Part shown: piece after piece, positions 33,452 through 41,663 of the stretch | Layout: the number at the start of each line of letters is the position of its first letter | Numbering within the stretch: the first letter of the stretch is position 1 | Source of the DNA: Pseudomonadota bacterium | Lineage (GTDB): Bacteria > Pseudomonadota > Alphaproteobacteria > Rhizobiales > Devosiaceae | Direction: 5' to 3' | DNA length: 60,293 bases | Assembly (NCBI GenBank): GCA_023393475.1 | Contig: JAEWLC010000077.1 | Coordinates: forward strand, 1 to 60,293 | Program-made: the position numbers and the translations under genes | The notes under the pieces: model-generated | What the model was told of the DNA's origin: nothing | Seen by the model: only the letters and a program-made list of their open reading frames with translations | Databases searched by the model: none

Positions 33452-34209
33452 GCCAGCACGTCGCCATCACCGGCTCGACCACCGGCATCGGCTACGCCAT
33501 GGCGGAGGCGTTTGCGCGCGCCGGAGCGCGGCTGGTCATCAACTCGCACCTTGCCGACGATGGCGGGGCGGCGGAACGCCTCGGCGCGCTGACCGAGTGC
33601 CATTTCGTGCAGGCCGATCTCTCGACAGTGGCCGGTGCCCAGGGCTTCGTCGCGGCGGCGCGCGCGAAACTCGGTCGGCTCGATACGCTGGTCAACAACG
33701 CCGGCACCTACCTCGACACCAATTTCGACGACCTCACCGAGGCGGTGTTCGACCGCACCTTCAACCTCAACGTGAAAGGCTACGTGTTCGCCGCGCAGGC
33801 CTTCGTCAAAGGTCTGGCGCCGGGGCAGGAGAACCCGAGCATCATCTGCACCGGCTCAACCAATTCACTGGCGGCCGAAAAGAACAGCGTCGTCTACGAC
33901 ACCTCGAAGGGTGCGGTGCTGATGCTGGTCCGCAACCTTGCGGTCACGCTCGCCGAGCGCGGCATCCGCGTCAACGGCATCGGACCCGGGATCGTCGAGA
34001 CGCCGCTGTCCGCGAAGGGGCTGGCAGCGCCGGGTGTCCGCCCTGCCCTCGAAAGACAGATCCCTCTCGGTCGCGTCGGCGTGCCCGACGAAATCGGCGG
34101 CGCCGCCGTGTTCCTCGCCTCCCCCGCGGCACGCTACATCACCGGGCAGATGCTCTATGTCGACGGCGGCATTCTCGCCAACCAGATGTCGTGGGAGCCC
34201 GTATCGTGA
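33448..34209 (+). CDS. Short-chain dehydrogenase/reductase in transporter operon
   Basis: A 253-residue SDR with TGSTTGIG (about residues 8-15), NNAG near residue 88, the catalytic Ser in CTGSTNS and the YDTSK active site (about residues 151-155), ending TGQMLYVDGGI. It overlaps both neighbours by 4 bp, so it is made together with the transporter and the NagA-like enzyme. It probably oxidises or reduces the imported compound or one of its products. The substrate is not evident. Confidence 0.88.
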   Translation: MSQHVAITGSTTGIGYAMAEAFARAGARLVINSHLADDGGAAERLGALTECHFVQADLSTVAGAQGFVAAARAKLGRLDTLVNNAGTYLDTNFDDLTEAVFDRTFNLNVKGYVFAAQAFVKGLAPGQENPSIICTGSTNSLAAEKNSVVYDTSKGAVLMLVRNLAVTLAERGIRVNGIGPGIVETPLSAKGLAAPGVRPALERQIPLGRVGVPDEIGGAAVFLASPAARYITGQMLYVDGGILANQMSWEPVS

Positions 34210-35378
34210 AGATCCGCTGGACCAACGTTACGGTCGTTACCCCCACGGCGGAGCTTGCCAGTGACTTGCTGGTCGAGGGCGAGCGCATCGCCGGGCTAGT
34301 GCCGGCCGAGACCAGTGTCGGCGAGGACTGGCAGGTAATCGACGGGGGCGGTGCGATCCTGTTTCCCGGCAGCATCGACCTGTTGCAGCACGGCTATGGC
34401 GAGCATCTCTACAACGACACCGAGCAGGGCGCGGTGGCGTCGAACTCGCAGCTCCTGCTCAAGAACGGTACGACGGGCTTCCTGCCGTCGATCTCGTGCC
34501 TGCCCCCCAAGAACATGGAGCCGACGCTGAGCCGGCTCTCGGCACAGACGACCGAAGCAACGGGCGCGCGGGCGCTGGGGGTGCATAGCGAGGGGCCGGT
34601 ATTCGGCTCGCCCGGTGCGCACAATCCGGAGAACATCCAGCTGCCCAGCGTGGAACTTGCCGAGCGCATGCTGGCGGCGACGGACGGGCGGCTGAAGGCA
34701 GTGACGCTGGCGCCGGAGAAGCCGGGCGCGGAAGGCTTCATCAAGACGCTGAAGGCAGCCGGCGTCTCCATCCATTTCGGCCACAGCCGAGCCCGGCCCG
34801 GGGATATCCCGCGCTATGTGAGCTGGGGGATCGACGCCGTCACCCACATGTACAACGTGATGCCGACCGAGCCCCCCGGCAACATGGGAGTCCACGTGAT
34901 GTCGCTGACCGACGCACTGATCGCCGAGCCGACGCTGGCGCTGGGTCTCGTCTGCGACGGCATCCATGTGGAGCCGGCCATGGTGCGGCTGCTGGCACAG
35001 CTGCCGGCCGACCGGGTGTTCCTAGAGACGGACGCGATGAAATATGCCGGCACGCCCGGCGCGACCTTCGAGTTCTATCCGGGCTATGTCGTCACCAGCG
35101 CACCGGGCAAGGCCGTGCGCGAGAAGGAGAGCGGCGGGCTCTGCGGCTCGTCGCTGGTTCCGGACGAAGCGATGCGGAACTACCTGAAATTCTCGGGCAG
35201 GAACCTCGCGCAGCTGGCCAACGCCACGAGCCTCGTGCCGGCGCGTGTGCTGGGCATGGACCGCGACCTCGGTAGCCTCGAGCGTGGCAAGCTCGCCGAC
35301 TTCGCGGTGCTCGAGCGCGCAACGCTTGCCGTCACTGCCACCTGGGTGGGCGGCAAGGAACTGTGGAGGGCCGCGTGA
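34206..35378 (+). CDS. NagA-like amidohydrolase (N-acyl amino-sugar deacetylase family)
   Basis: A 390-residue amidohydrolase related to N-acetylglucosamine-6-phosphate deacetylase. The start is GTG at 34206, overlapping the SDR stop; the longer upstream frame is out of frame with the SDR and is a shadow. Family segments are GSIDLLQHG, GVHSEGPVFG (metal-binding Glu), IHFGHSRA and VTHMYNVMPTEPP (metal His residues), VCDGIHV, and FLETDAMK with the catalytic Asp. The first metal motif HxH is replaced by LLQHG, as in NagA. Gene context (transporter, SDR, small paralogous proteins) argues for deacylation of an imported N-acyl compound rather than general GlcNAc recycling. The family is firm; the substrate is inference. 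Confidence 0.85.
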   Translation: MKIRWTNVTVVTPTAELASDLLVEGERIAGLVPAETSVGEDWQVIDGGGAILFPGSIDLLQHGYGEHLYNDTEQGAVASNSQLLLKNGTTGFLPSISCLPPKNMEPTLSRLSAQTTEATGARALGVHSEGPVFGSPGAHNPENIQLPSVELAERMLAATDGRLKAVTLAPEKPGAEGFIKTLKAAGVSIHFGHSRARPGDIPRYVSWGIDAVTHMYNVMPTEPPGNMGVHVMSLTDALIAEPTLALGLVCDGIHVEPAMVRLLAQLPADRVFLETDAMKYAGTPGATFEFYPGYVVTSAPGKAVREKESGGLCGSSLVPDEAMRNYLKFSGRNLAQLANATSLVPARVLGMDRDLGSLERGKLADFAVLERATLAVTATWVGGKELWRAA

Positions 35379-35824
35379 TGGCCGAGACGCTGCGCTATGC
35401 GGAGGAAGGCGAGGTCCATCTCGATTTCCACGGCGCGACAAACACCACGATCGACTTCATCATCAACCGCTTCGGCATCGAGGCGATGGACGAGATCTTC
35501 AGGAAGGTCGGACGCGACGTCTATCGGTCGATCCACGAGGATCTGGTTGCGGGCGACACCACGCAACTGGTCGCGCACTGGCGGCACTTCTTCACGCGTG
35601 AGAACTGCGACTACGACATCGAGATCGGCCGCAACGAGATCGTGCTGACGGTGCGGCGCTGCACGGCGTGGCATCATGTGGCCAAGCTCGTCGGTGCGCC
35701 CTCGCCGCACTTCTGCGACCAGACCATCCGCACCAACGAGGCGCTGGCTGAGGGCTCGCCCTTCGCATTTGAAACGACGATCACCGGCCCCGGCGCCTGC
35801 CGGCAGGTGATCAGGAGGCGCTGA
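35378..35824 (+). CDS. Small cytoplasmic protein, paralogue of the next gene
   Basis: A 148-residue protein whose ATG overlaps the previous stop (TGATG). It shares a pattern with the next gene: ENCDYDIEIGRNEIVLTVRR then a Cys, a spacer, and FCDQ, against ENCDMDI...IELRMNVC...YCDHC. Both are helical before this motif. The family may be related to L-2-amino-thiazoline-4-carboxylate hydrolase (ATC hydrolase-like) proteins, which also conserve such cysteines, but this is a weak recall. It overlaps the next gene by one base, so the two are probably made in equal amounts and may form a heteromer. Confidence 0.68.
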   Translation: MAETLRYAEEGEVHLDFHGATNTTIDFIINRFGIEAMDEIFRKVGRDVYRSIHEDLVAGDTTQLVAHWRHFFTRENCDYDIEIGRNEIVLTVRRCTAWHHVAKLVGAPSPHFCDQTIRTNEALAEGSPFAFETTITGPGACRQVIRRR

Positions 35825-36309
35825 TGATCCCGTCCGACCATTTCACCCGCTTCTACAACGAGGTCTTCAAGTTCCTGGAGTCGCAGGGCGAAGCCGAGCT
35901 CGAGGCCTATTTCCTCGCCATCTCGAAGAACCAGGAAAAGCACATCCTCGAACTCATCGAGACCAAGGGGCTCGAGGGGATGGACAAGTACTGGTCGCAC
36001 ATCAAGATCGAAGAGAACTGCGACATGGACATCGACCGCTTCGATGATCACATCGAGCTGCGGATGAATGTCTGCCCCAGCCTCTCCAAGGTCATGGACA
36101 ACGACGCCGAGCCGATGGGCCGCTACTGCGACCATTGCGCCGGCTGGATCGGCCCGATCCTCGACAAAACCGGCTACCACCTCGTTTACGACGTCATCAG
36201 CCGCACCGAGCCGCATTGCGTGATGCGGGTGTTCAAGGACGCGGCGAAGGCGAAGGAAGCCGAGAAGGACGTGAAGCTGCTCATGGGATGGCCGGGGCAC
36301 AAGGTCTAG
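35824..36309 (+). CDS. Small cytoplasmic protein, paralogue of the previous gene
   Basis: A 161-residue protein with the shared ENCDMDI motif near residue 61, a Cys in VCPSLSKV, and a CDHC pair near residue 102 that its neighbour keeps only as one Cys. The helical N-terminus (ESQGEAELEAYFLAISKNQE) and a charged C-terminus follow the same plan. It is the last gene of the operon. An enzyme or a metal-binding subunit acting on the imported compound is likely; an ATC hydrolase-like identity is tentative. Confidence 0.7.
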   Translation: MIPSDHFTRFYNEVFKFLESQGEAELEAYFLAISKNQEKHILELIETKGLEGMDKYWSHIKIEENCDMDIDRFDDHIELRMNVCPSLSKVMDNDAEPMGRYCDHCAGWIGPILDKTGYHLVYDVISRTEPHCVMRVFKDAAKAKEAEKDVKLLMGWPGHKV

Positions 36310-36378
36310 CACCGGCCGGCCTGTTGCTCATCGCCGAACCTGCGTTTCCATCCAACGCCGTAGCTGGCTGAGAAATCG

Positions 36379-36408
36379 CTGGGTCCCCGGGTCAGCCCGG
36401 GGATGACG
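36379..36408. repeat. Intergenic repeat, copy C (single arm)
   Basis: One half of the repeat family: a short palindromic arm with CCCCGGGTCAGCCCGGGG followed by the conserved ATGACGG edge. It lies between the convergent transporter operon and the IclR gene and could also act as a hairpin at the transcript ends. Confidence 0.6.
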
Positions 36409-36441
36409 GAGCAAGATTTCCGGTTCCGTGTGCAACGGCGG

Positions 36442-37227
36442 CTAGGCCACTGTTTCCGCGGCCAGCCGCTGCGAAATCCGCGATGCCGCGACTTTCAGGG
36501 CTTCGGCGGCTTCGTTGGTGCGCTCGGGGCGCATGCGGCGCTCGGGTGCCGAGAGGCTCATCGCCGCCACCGGGTAGCCGGCGCGATCGAGGATCGGCAC
36601 GCCGATGCACATCAGCCCGTCCTCGTTCTCGCCCATTTCCACCGCATAGCCGCGCCGGCGAACATCCTCGACCTGGCGGCGTAGCTTCGAGACTTCGGTG
36701 AGCGTCTTGATGGTCATCGGCTCCAGCGATCCGTCGCGCTGCAGGACCAGTTGCGCCTCCGGCAGGTAGGCCAGCATGGCCTTGCCCAGCGAAGTCGAAT
36801 GGGCCGGGTGACGGTGGCCGATGCGGGCGCTGGCCCGCAGCGGCTTGGGCGGCTCGAGCATGTCGATATAGACGACTTCGCTGTTCGAGAGGACGGCGAG
36901 GTTCACCGTTTCGTGGAACGTGTCGACGAGGAGCCGCATCTCGGGCTGCGCCACTTCGCGGAGGCCATGGAGATCGTGGTCGACCCGCGCCAGTTCGCGG
37001 AACTTGCCGCCGGTGCCGTAGCGATCGTGCCAGATATCGTGCTCTAGGAATCCGGTGGCGGACAGGGTCTGCAGGTAGCGGAAGACCGTGGTCTTAGGGA
37101 GCTTCAGCTCGTGGACGACCTCGGTGAGCGTGACCATGTGGCCTTGCCGGGTCACGTAGTCCAGCACCTGCAGCGCCTTGACCACGGGCTGCACCATGTA
37201 ATCGCCATCGAGCTTTTGCATCGCCAT
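36442..37227 (-). CDS. IclR family transcriptional regulator
   Basis: A 261-residue regulator with an N-terminal winged helix (VTLTEVVHELKLPKTTVFRYL, about residues 33-53) and a C-terminal IclR effector-binding domain (ETVNLAVLSNSEVVYIDMLE, then SLGKAMLAYLPEAQ near residue 150, and GENEDGLMCIGVPI). ATG at 37227 is used; a GTG one codon earlier is possible. It starts 4 bp after the stop of the PLP enzyme gene, so the two are cotranscribed and it probably controls this amino-acid region. The ligand is unknown. Confidence 0.9.
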   Translation of the reverse strand: MAMQKLDGDYMVQPVVKALQVLDYVTRQGHMVTLTEVVHELKLPKTTVFRYLQTLSATGFLEHDIWHDRYGTGGKFRELARVDHDLHGLREVAQPEMRLLVDTFHETVNLAVLSNSEVVYIDMLEPPKPLRASARIGHRHPAHSTSLGKAMLAYLPEAQLVLQRDGSLEPMTIKTLTEVSKLRRQVEDVRRRGYAVEMGENEDGLMCIGVPILDRAGYPVAAMSLSAPERRMRPERTNEAAEALKVAASRISQRLAAETVA

Positions 37228-37231
37228 CACC

Positions 37232-38542
37232 TCAGAAGAATGTCTTGAGCGCCTCGGTCACGTTGTAGTTCTCGTCGACCAGCAGCAGCATCTGCCACTT
37301 GTCGAAGGTCGTGCATGGGTGGCCGATGCCGAAGGCCACCATGTCACCGGGCCGGAGCGGGCTCGCGTCCGGTATTTCCATGTGTCCGTGCTGGTCGTTG
37401 AGCGCGACGATGCGGTGCCCATCGGGCACGGGCTCGGGCTTGCTCATGCTGCCGGGGCGGTACCAGCGCAGCGGCACAGGCATGCCGGAATCGAAGCTGA
37501 TGTCGCGCTTGCCCATGGTCACAATCAGGCGGCCATCCTCGGGGCGCGACTGCACATAGGCCCAGACTTCGAGCGCCGCTTCGAGCCTGCCATCGGGCAG
37601 GTTCAGCGTCGTCTCGCTGATGATCCGCTCGAAGGTCGCGGCATAGGAGACAGAGTCGTGGGTCAGGTAGCAGCCCGAGCGGAGGACCTTGACCACCGGA
37701 CGGCTGAACCTCGTGGCGTTGAAACGCTCGCCGACCCGGTCGAAGAAGGCCGTGCCTCCGGCGCTCACCACCACCGGCTGATCGGTATCGAACAGGTTCT
37801 CCGCCAACGCGGACTGGGCCAGCGCCGCGACATCGTCGATGAGACCATCGGCGGCCTGCGGCGTCGGCAGCAGGCCTTCGAAGCACTCAAAGCCACCCAG
37901 CGTCAGGCCATCGGTGGCGGCAATGATCCGCGCAACTTCCATGGCGATGTCGCGGGTGCGGGCGCCGGCGCGGCCGCCGATAAAGCCGATCTCGACGAGG
38001 ACGCGGAGCGGGTTGCCGGCGGGCGGCGGATTGCGCTTTGCGCCCTCGGCCAGCATGGCCACGCCATCAGGGCCATCGGCGAGGCAGTAGAGCTCGAAGC
38101 CCGGCACCTGAAGGGCGCGGAAGCAGGCATCGATGGCCTGGCTGCCGATCGGCTGGTTGGCGATGATCACCCGCTTGACGCCGAAGGCGAGGCAGAGCTG
38201 CATCTGCTGCACCGTCGCGACGGTGATGCCCCAGGCGCCATCGGCCACCTGCAGATCGAACAGGACCGGCGACATTGTCGTCTTGCCGTGCGGGGCGATG
38301 ACGAGGTCGTTGGCGCCGGTGAACTCGCGCATCCAGGCGCTGTTGGCACGCAGCACGTCCTGCCGGATCACCGCGAGGGGCAGCGGCAGGTCACCCGAGA
38401 GCACGTTCCAGCCCTGCTTTGCGACGTCCCCTACCTTCAGCGACGGCGCATCGAACGGCAGTCCCTTGGTCAGCGGATCGAGGGGTGTTGCATTCAGCGA
38501 TGCCAGGTCGAGGCGCGGGATCAGTGACAAATCGTATTCCAT
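37232..38542 (-). CDS. D-threonine aldolase/D-serine dehydratase-like PLP enzyme
   Basis: A 436-residue enzyme of the alanine racemase N-terminal barrel type, usually named amino acid deaminase. The Lys that would bind PLP is in LVIAPHGKTTMSPVLFDLQ (about residue 86). The barrel continues through CLAFGVKRVIIANQPIG, and the C-terminal domain has HDSVSYA and the metal-site-like GIGHPCTTFDKW. ATG at 38542 is used; a TTG eight codons earlier is in frame. Such enzymes split or deaminate D-hydroxy amino acids to an oxo acid and ammonia. A RidA protein 2.6 kb away would remove the imine such a reaction makes. The exact substrate is not known. Confidence 0.85.
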   Translation of the reverse strand: MEYDLSLIPRLDLASLNATPLDPLTKGLPFDAPSLKVGDVAKQGWNVLSGDLPLPLAVIRQDVLRANSAWMREFTGANDLVIAPHGKTTMSPVLFDLQVADGAWGITVATVQQMQLCLAFGVKRVIIANQPIGSQAIDACFRALQVPGFELYCLADGPDGVAMLAEGAKRNPPPAGNPLRVLVEIGFIGGRAGARTRDIAMEVARIIAATDGLTLGGFECFEGLLPTPQAADGLIDDVAALAQSALAENLFDTDQPVVVSAGGTAFFDRVGERFNATRFSRPVVKVLRSGCYLTHDSVSYAATFERIISETTLNLPDGRLEAALEVWAYVQSRPEDGRLIVTMGKRDISFDSGMPVPLRWYRPGSMSKPEPVPDGHRIVALNDQHGHMEIPDASPLRPGDMVAFGIGHPCTTFDKWQMLLLVDENYNVTEALKTFF

Positions 38543-38551
38543 AATGTGGAA
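38537..38551. promoter_or_regulatory. Putative IclR operator 1 (TTCCA-N5-TGGAA)
   Basis: TTCCA-TAATG-TGGAA is a 5-bp inverted repeat with a 5-bp spacer that overlaps the start codon of the PLP enzyme gene (38540-38542). It matches the spacing of operator 2 at 38690-38706 and the half-site type known for IclR proteins. Confidence 0.55.
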
Positions 38552-38689
38552 CGCATGTCGTTCCAATGCGACGATCTAACGTCAGCGGGACGGGACCTGT
38601 CAATCTGCCGCTACAGCGCGAGGCAGAGCGCGCTTGCGCTGCCTGCATGCCTGATGTTCTATCGGTGGCGAAACACCGCCACGAAACGT

Positions 38690-38706
38690 ATTCCATCTAG
38701 TGGAAT
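38690..38706. promoter_or_regulatory. Putative IclR operator 2 (ATTCCA-N5-TGGAAT)
   Basis: ATTCCA-TCTAG-TGGAAT is a perfect 6-bp inverted repeat with a 5-bp spacer, ending 20 bp before the ATG of the second IclR gene. A regulator bound here would block its own gene and the coupled M81 peptidase gene. Confidence 0.62.
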
Positions 38707-38726
38707 GCCAAACGTCTGATATCGCG

Positions 38727-39554
38727 ATGCCACGACCCGTCATCCCCGGAAAGATCAAGCCTGGCGCTCCAGCGACCGAGGCGCGCATCCAGTCGGTGGC
38801 GCGGGCCAAGGCCCTGCTCGATGCGATGGCCTCCGGCGACTGGGTGTCACTGCGCGACCTCGCCCGCTACACGGGGCTCGCAAAGACCACGGCGTTCAAC
38901 CTCGTCACCGCGCTGGTCGATGTGGGCCTCGCCGAGCGCGACGCGAAGGCGGGCGCGTACCGGCTGAGCATCCAGCACCTCGTCTATGGCAAGGCCGTCG
39001 AACGCCGGCTGGACATCACCGAGATCGCCCGGCCGCACCTCGTGCGGCTTTGCGCCACGACGCGCGAGACGGTGAACCTGGCGCTTCCCGGGCCGGCCGA
39101 CGCCATGATCATCGAGAGCCTCGAGGGCAGCCAATCCCTGCGCGTCTCGTCATATGCGGGCACGCGCGCCGCCTATCACTCGACGGCCTGCGGGCGGGCC
39201 CTCCTGGCCCACAAGCCGGAGGGCTTCCGGCGGCTGGTCTATTCGATCGGACACCTGCCGGCAGCGACCAACCGCACCATCACCGATCCGGAAGCGCTGG
39301 AGGAGGTCCTCGAGCGCTGCCGCACGATCGGGTGGACCACTGAATACGAGGAGAACGAGGTCGGCGGCGCCTGCGTTGCGGCCCCGATCTTCAACGCCGC
39401 CGGCGAAGCCGTCGCAGCCGTGAGCATCGCCGGGCCATCGAGCAGGTTCGAACCGGCCGAAATCGAGCGGCTGGGCAAGCTGCTCGTCGCCAGCCTCGCC
39501 GAGATCACCCCACACCTTCCCGCCCACTACGCACCGCCCGGTTTCAGCAAATGA
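38727..39554 (+). CDS. IclR family transcriptional regulator
   Basis: A 275-residue regulator. ATG at 38727 is chosen over an in-frame GTG at 38700, which falls inside the operator-like palindrome. The winged helix is at about residues 45-65 (SLRDLARYTGLAKTTAFNLV), and the effector domain has TRETVNLALPGPADAMIIES and EENEVGGACVAAPIF. Its stop overlaps the start of the M81 peptidase gene, so it is coupled to that enzyme. The palindrome at 38690 just upstream suggests autoregulation and control of the divergent PLP enzyme gene. Confidence 0.9.
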   Translation: MPRPVIPGKIKPGAPATEARIQSVARAKALLDAMASGDWVSLRDLARYTGLAKTTAFNLVTALVDVGLAERDAKAGAYRLSIQHLVYGKAVERRLDITEIARPHLVRLCATTRETVNLALPGPADAMIIESLEGSQSLRVSSYAGTRAAYHSTACGRALLAHKPEGFRRLVYSIGHLPAATNRTITDPEALEEVLERCRTIGWTTEYEENEVGGACVAAPIFNAAGEAVAAVSIAGPSSRFEPAEIERLGKLLVASLAEITPHLPAHYAPPGFSK

Positions 39555-41035
39555 GTCAACCTCGCATCCTCCTCGCAGGGCTATTCCACGAGACGCACAG
39601 CTTCGTCGACGAGATCACCGGGCTCGACGCGTACACGATCAACCGTGGGCCGCAGATGCTGGCGCGAAGCGGCGACGGCTCGACCATCGACGGCTTTCTC
39701 GAGGTCGCTGAACGCGAGGGTTGGGACGTCGTGCCGGTGGGCGATTTCTCGGCGCTGCCCTCGGGCACCACCGACCATGCGGTGTTCGAGCTGTTCTGGA
39801 AAGAACTCGAGGAAGGCATCTACGCCGCGCTGGCCGAAACCGGCCTCGACGGTATCTGGCTGGCGCTCCATGGCGCGATGGTGACGACGGAAAGCGTCGA
39901 CCCCGAGGGTGAGCTGCTGGCGCGCATCCGCGCTATTCCGGGCGTGGCGAAGCTGCCGATCTTCGGCGTCTTCGACCTCCACGCCACCTTCACCGCGGCG
40001 ATGGCGGCGGGCGCCAACGGCCTCGTCGGCTATCGCGAGAACCCGCATATCGACGCGCGCGACTCGGCGGTGCGTTCTGCCGAGCAGCTGGCACGAACTC
40101 TGGCGGAGAAACAGGCGCCGCACATGCTCGCCCGCAATGCCCCCATCGTCTGGCCACCGACCGGCACCGGCACGGCCGACCGTCCGATGCGCGATCTCGA
40201 GGCGCTGGCGCGGCAGATCGAGGCGGAGAATCCGGAGATCTGGACCGTAAATGTCGTGGGCGGCTACTCGTTCGCGGATGTGCCCGATGTCGGCGTCGCC
40301 TTTTCGGTGACGACCACCGGCAGCGATGCGGATGCCGTAGCGGCTCTCGATCGGCTGGAAGCGCTGGCCATCGAACTGCAGCCGCTCGGCCTGCCGGAGG
40401 AGTGGTCGCTCGATGCGGCGCTCGAAGAGTGCAAGCGCAACCCGGATGGGCCGAACATCATCGTCGAGCCCAGCGACAATATCGGGGGCGGCGCGCCGGG
40501 CGATTGCACATCGGTGCTGCGCGGCTTCCTCAGGCACGGGATCACCAATGCGGCTGTCGCCATCGCCGATCCGGCCGCGGTTGCGGCGCTGGCGGACGTC
40601 GCAATCGGCGGCACGAAGCGGCTCAGCATCGGCGGCAAGGGCAGCCGGCTGGACCCCGGACCGGTGGAACTCGAGGTGACGTTGCTCGGGCGCAGCGATG
40701 GCGCCTTCACGCTGGAGGATCGCAACAGCCACCTCGCCGCGATGCAAGGCGTCTATATCAACATGGGCCCGTCGGCGGTGGTCGAGGCGGCCGGCATCAA
40801 GATTCTCCTGAACAGCATCAAGACGCCGCCCTTCGACCTCGGCCAGTTCCGCTCGCAGGGTATCATCCCCGAAGAGCTGTCGGTGATCGGGGTCAAGGCG
40901 GCGGTGGCGCACCGGCGCGCTTACGACAAGATCGCTAGGCGCAGTTTCACCGTGACGACGCCCGGACCCTGCACCAGCGACATCCGCAGCCTCCCGTACG
41001 AGCGGGTTCGCAGCGGTGTGTTTCCGCTCGCGTGA
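39551..41035 (+). CDS. M81 family metallopeptidase (MlrC-like)
   Basis: A 494-residue enzyme of the M81/DUF1485 family, whose best-known member MlrC (microcystinase) hydrolyses linear D-amino-acid-containing peptides with zinc. Family segments are ILLAGLFHETHSF at the start, WLALHGAM, GVFDLHATFT, and the NIGGGAPGDCTSVLRG region near residue 311, which hold the metal and active-site residues. No signal peptide is present, so it acts in the cytoplasm on imported substrate. It is coupled to the IclR gene before it. With the transporter and D-amino-acid enzyme it supports breakdown of a D-amino-acid compound. Confidence 0.9.
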   Translation: MSQPRILLAGLFHETHSFVDEITGLDAYTINRGPQMLARSGDGSTIDGFLEVAEREGWDVVPVGDFSALPSGTTDHAVFELFWKELEEGIYAALAETGLDGIWLALHGAMVTTESVDPEGELLARIRAIPGVAKLPIFGVFDLHATFTAAMAAGANGLVGYRENPHIDARDSAVRSAEQLARTLAEKQAPHMLARNAPIVWPPTGTGTADRPMRDLEALARQIEAENPEIWTVNVVGGYSFADVPDVGVAFSVTTTGSDADAVAALDRLEALAIELQPLGLPEEWSLDAALEECKRNPDGPNIIVEPSDNIGGGAPGDCTSVLRGFLRHGITNAAVAIADPAAVAALADVAIGGTKRLSIGGKGSRLDPGPVELEVTLLGRSDGAFTLEDRNSHLAAMQGVYINMGPSAVVEAAGIKILLNSIKTPPFDLGQFRSQGIIPEELSVIGVKAAVAHRRAYDKIARRSFTVTTPGPCTSDIRSLPYERVRSGVFPLA

Positions 41036-41049
41036 CACCACACCCACCG

Positions 41050-41127
41050 GGTCATCCCGGCGAAAGCGGCGGATCGCCGTTCGAGGCCGCACAAGAACGG
41101 AGATTCCCGCTTTCGCGGGAATGACAC
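41050..41127. repeat. Intergenic inverted repeat, copy D
   Basis: Arms beginning GTCATCCCGGCGAAAGCGG and ending CCCGCTTTCGCGGGAATGAC, with a spacer of about 40 bp, fill the gap between the M81 and RidA genes. Its arm core (GCTTTCGCGGG) is closer to copy E than to copy B. Confidence 0.8.
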
Positions 41128-41178
41128 CGTGGATGGCGGTCGCCCGCAGCCCACTTCCTTCAACCACAGGAACCCAAG

Positions 41179-41559
41179 ATGATCGAATACCCCAGCGCGC
41201 CGGATACGCCGCGCTCACACCTGCCGTTCAGCCCCGCCACCAAGGTGGGCGACCTGATCTTCGTTTCGGGCCAGGCTTCGGTGGATGCCACCGGCAAGAT
41301 CGTCTCGGGCACATTCGAGGAAGAACTGCGGCGCTCGATCGAGAACCTCCGCAAGGTGCTCGAGGATGCCGGGAGCGACCTCGCGCATGTCATCCAGACC
41401 CGCAACTACGTGCGTGACAATGACGATGTGCCGCTCTTCAACAAGCTCTATCCGGAGTATTTCAAGGCGCCTTTCCCGGCCCGTACCACCATCACGAACT
41501 GCCTTGGCCCGCAGTTGCGCTATGAGATCGAGTGCATCGCCGTGGTGCGCAAAAGCTGA
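41179..41559 (+). CDS. RidA family protein (enamine/imine deaminase)
   Basis: A 126-residue protein of the RidA/YjgF family, which forms trimers and hydrolyses reactive enamines and imines released by PLP dehydratases. Family features are the strand KVGDLIFVSGQASVDATGK, the helix ENLRKVLEDAGSDLAHVIQT, and the end FPARTTITNC with the conserved Arg of the active site. The length is typical. Its neighbours include a D-serine dehydratase-like PLP enzyme and an aminotransferase, fitting this clean-up role. Confidence 0.9.
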   Translation: MIEYPSAPDTPRSHLPFSPATKVGDLIFVSGQASVDATGKIVSGTFEEELRRSIENLRKVLEDAGSDLAHVIQTRNYVRDNDDVPLFNKLYPEYFKAPFPARTTITNCLGPQLRYEIECIAVVRKS

Positions 41560-41663
41560 GTTTTCCGGGTGTTCGGCGGTTTTTCCGTGTCGCGGAACCG
41601 CCGAGCATTTACAGTTCACGTGTCCGTGGGGCCTCTTCAGATCAAGAACCTAGGGAGTTTGTC

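Noticed and set aside
33414..34205. Apparent N-terminal extension of the NagA-like protein
   Set aside because: The extension is the SDR gene read in another frame (Arg-rich, no domain). The GTG at 34206, overlapping the SDR stop, is the natural start.
37319..38527. A 402-residue plus-strand reading frame opposite the PLP enzyme gene
   Set aside because: Shadow of the D-threonine aldolase-like gene; no motif and biased composition.
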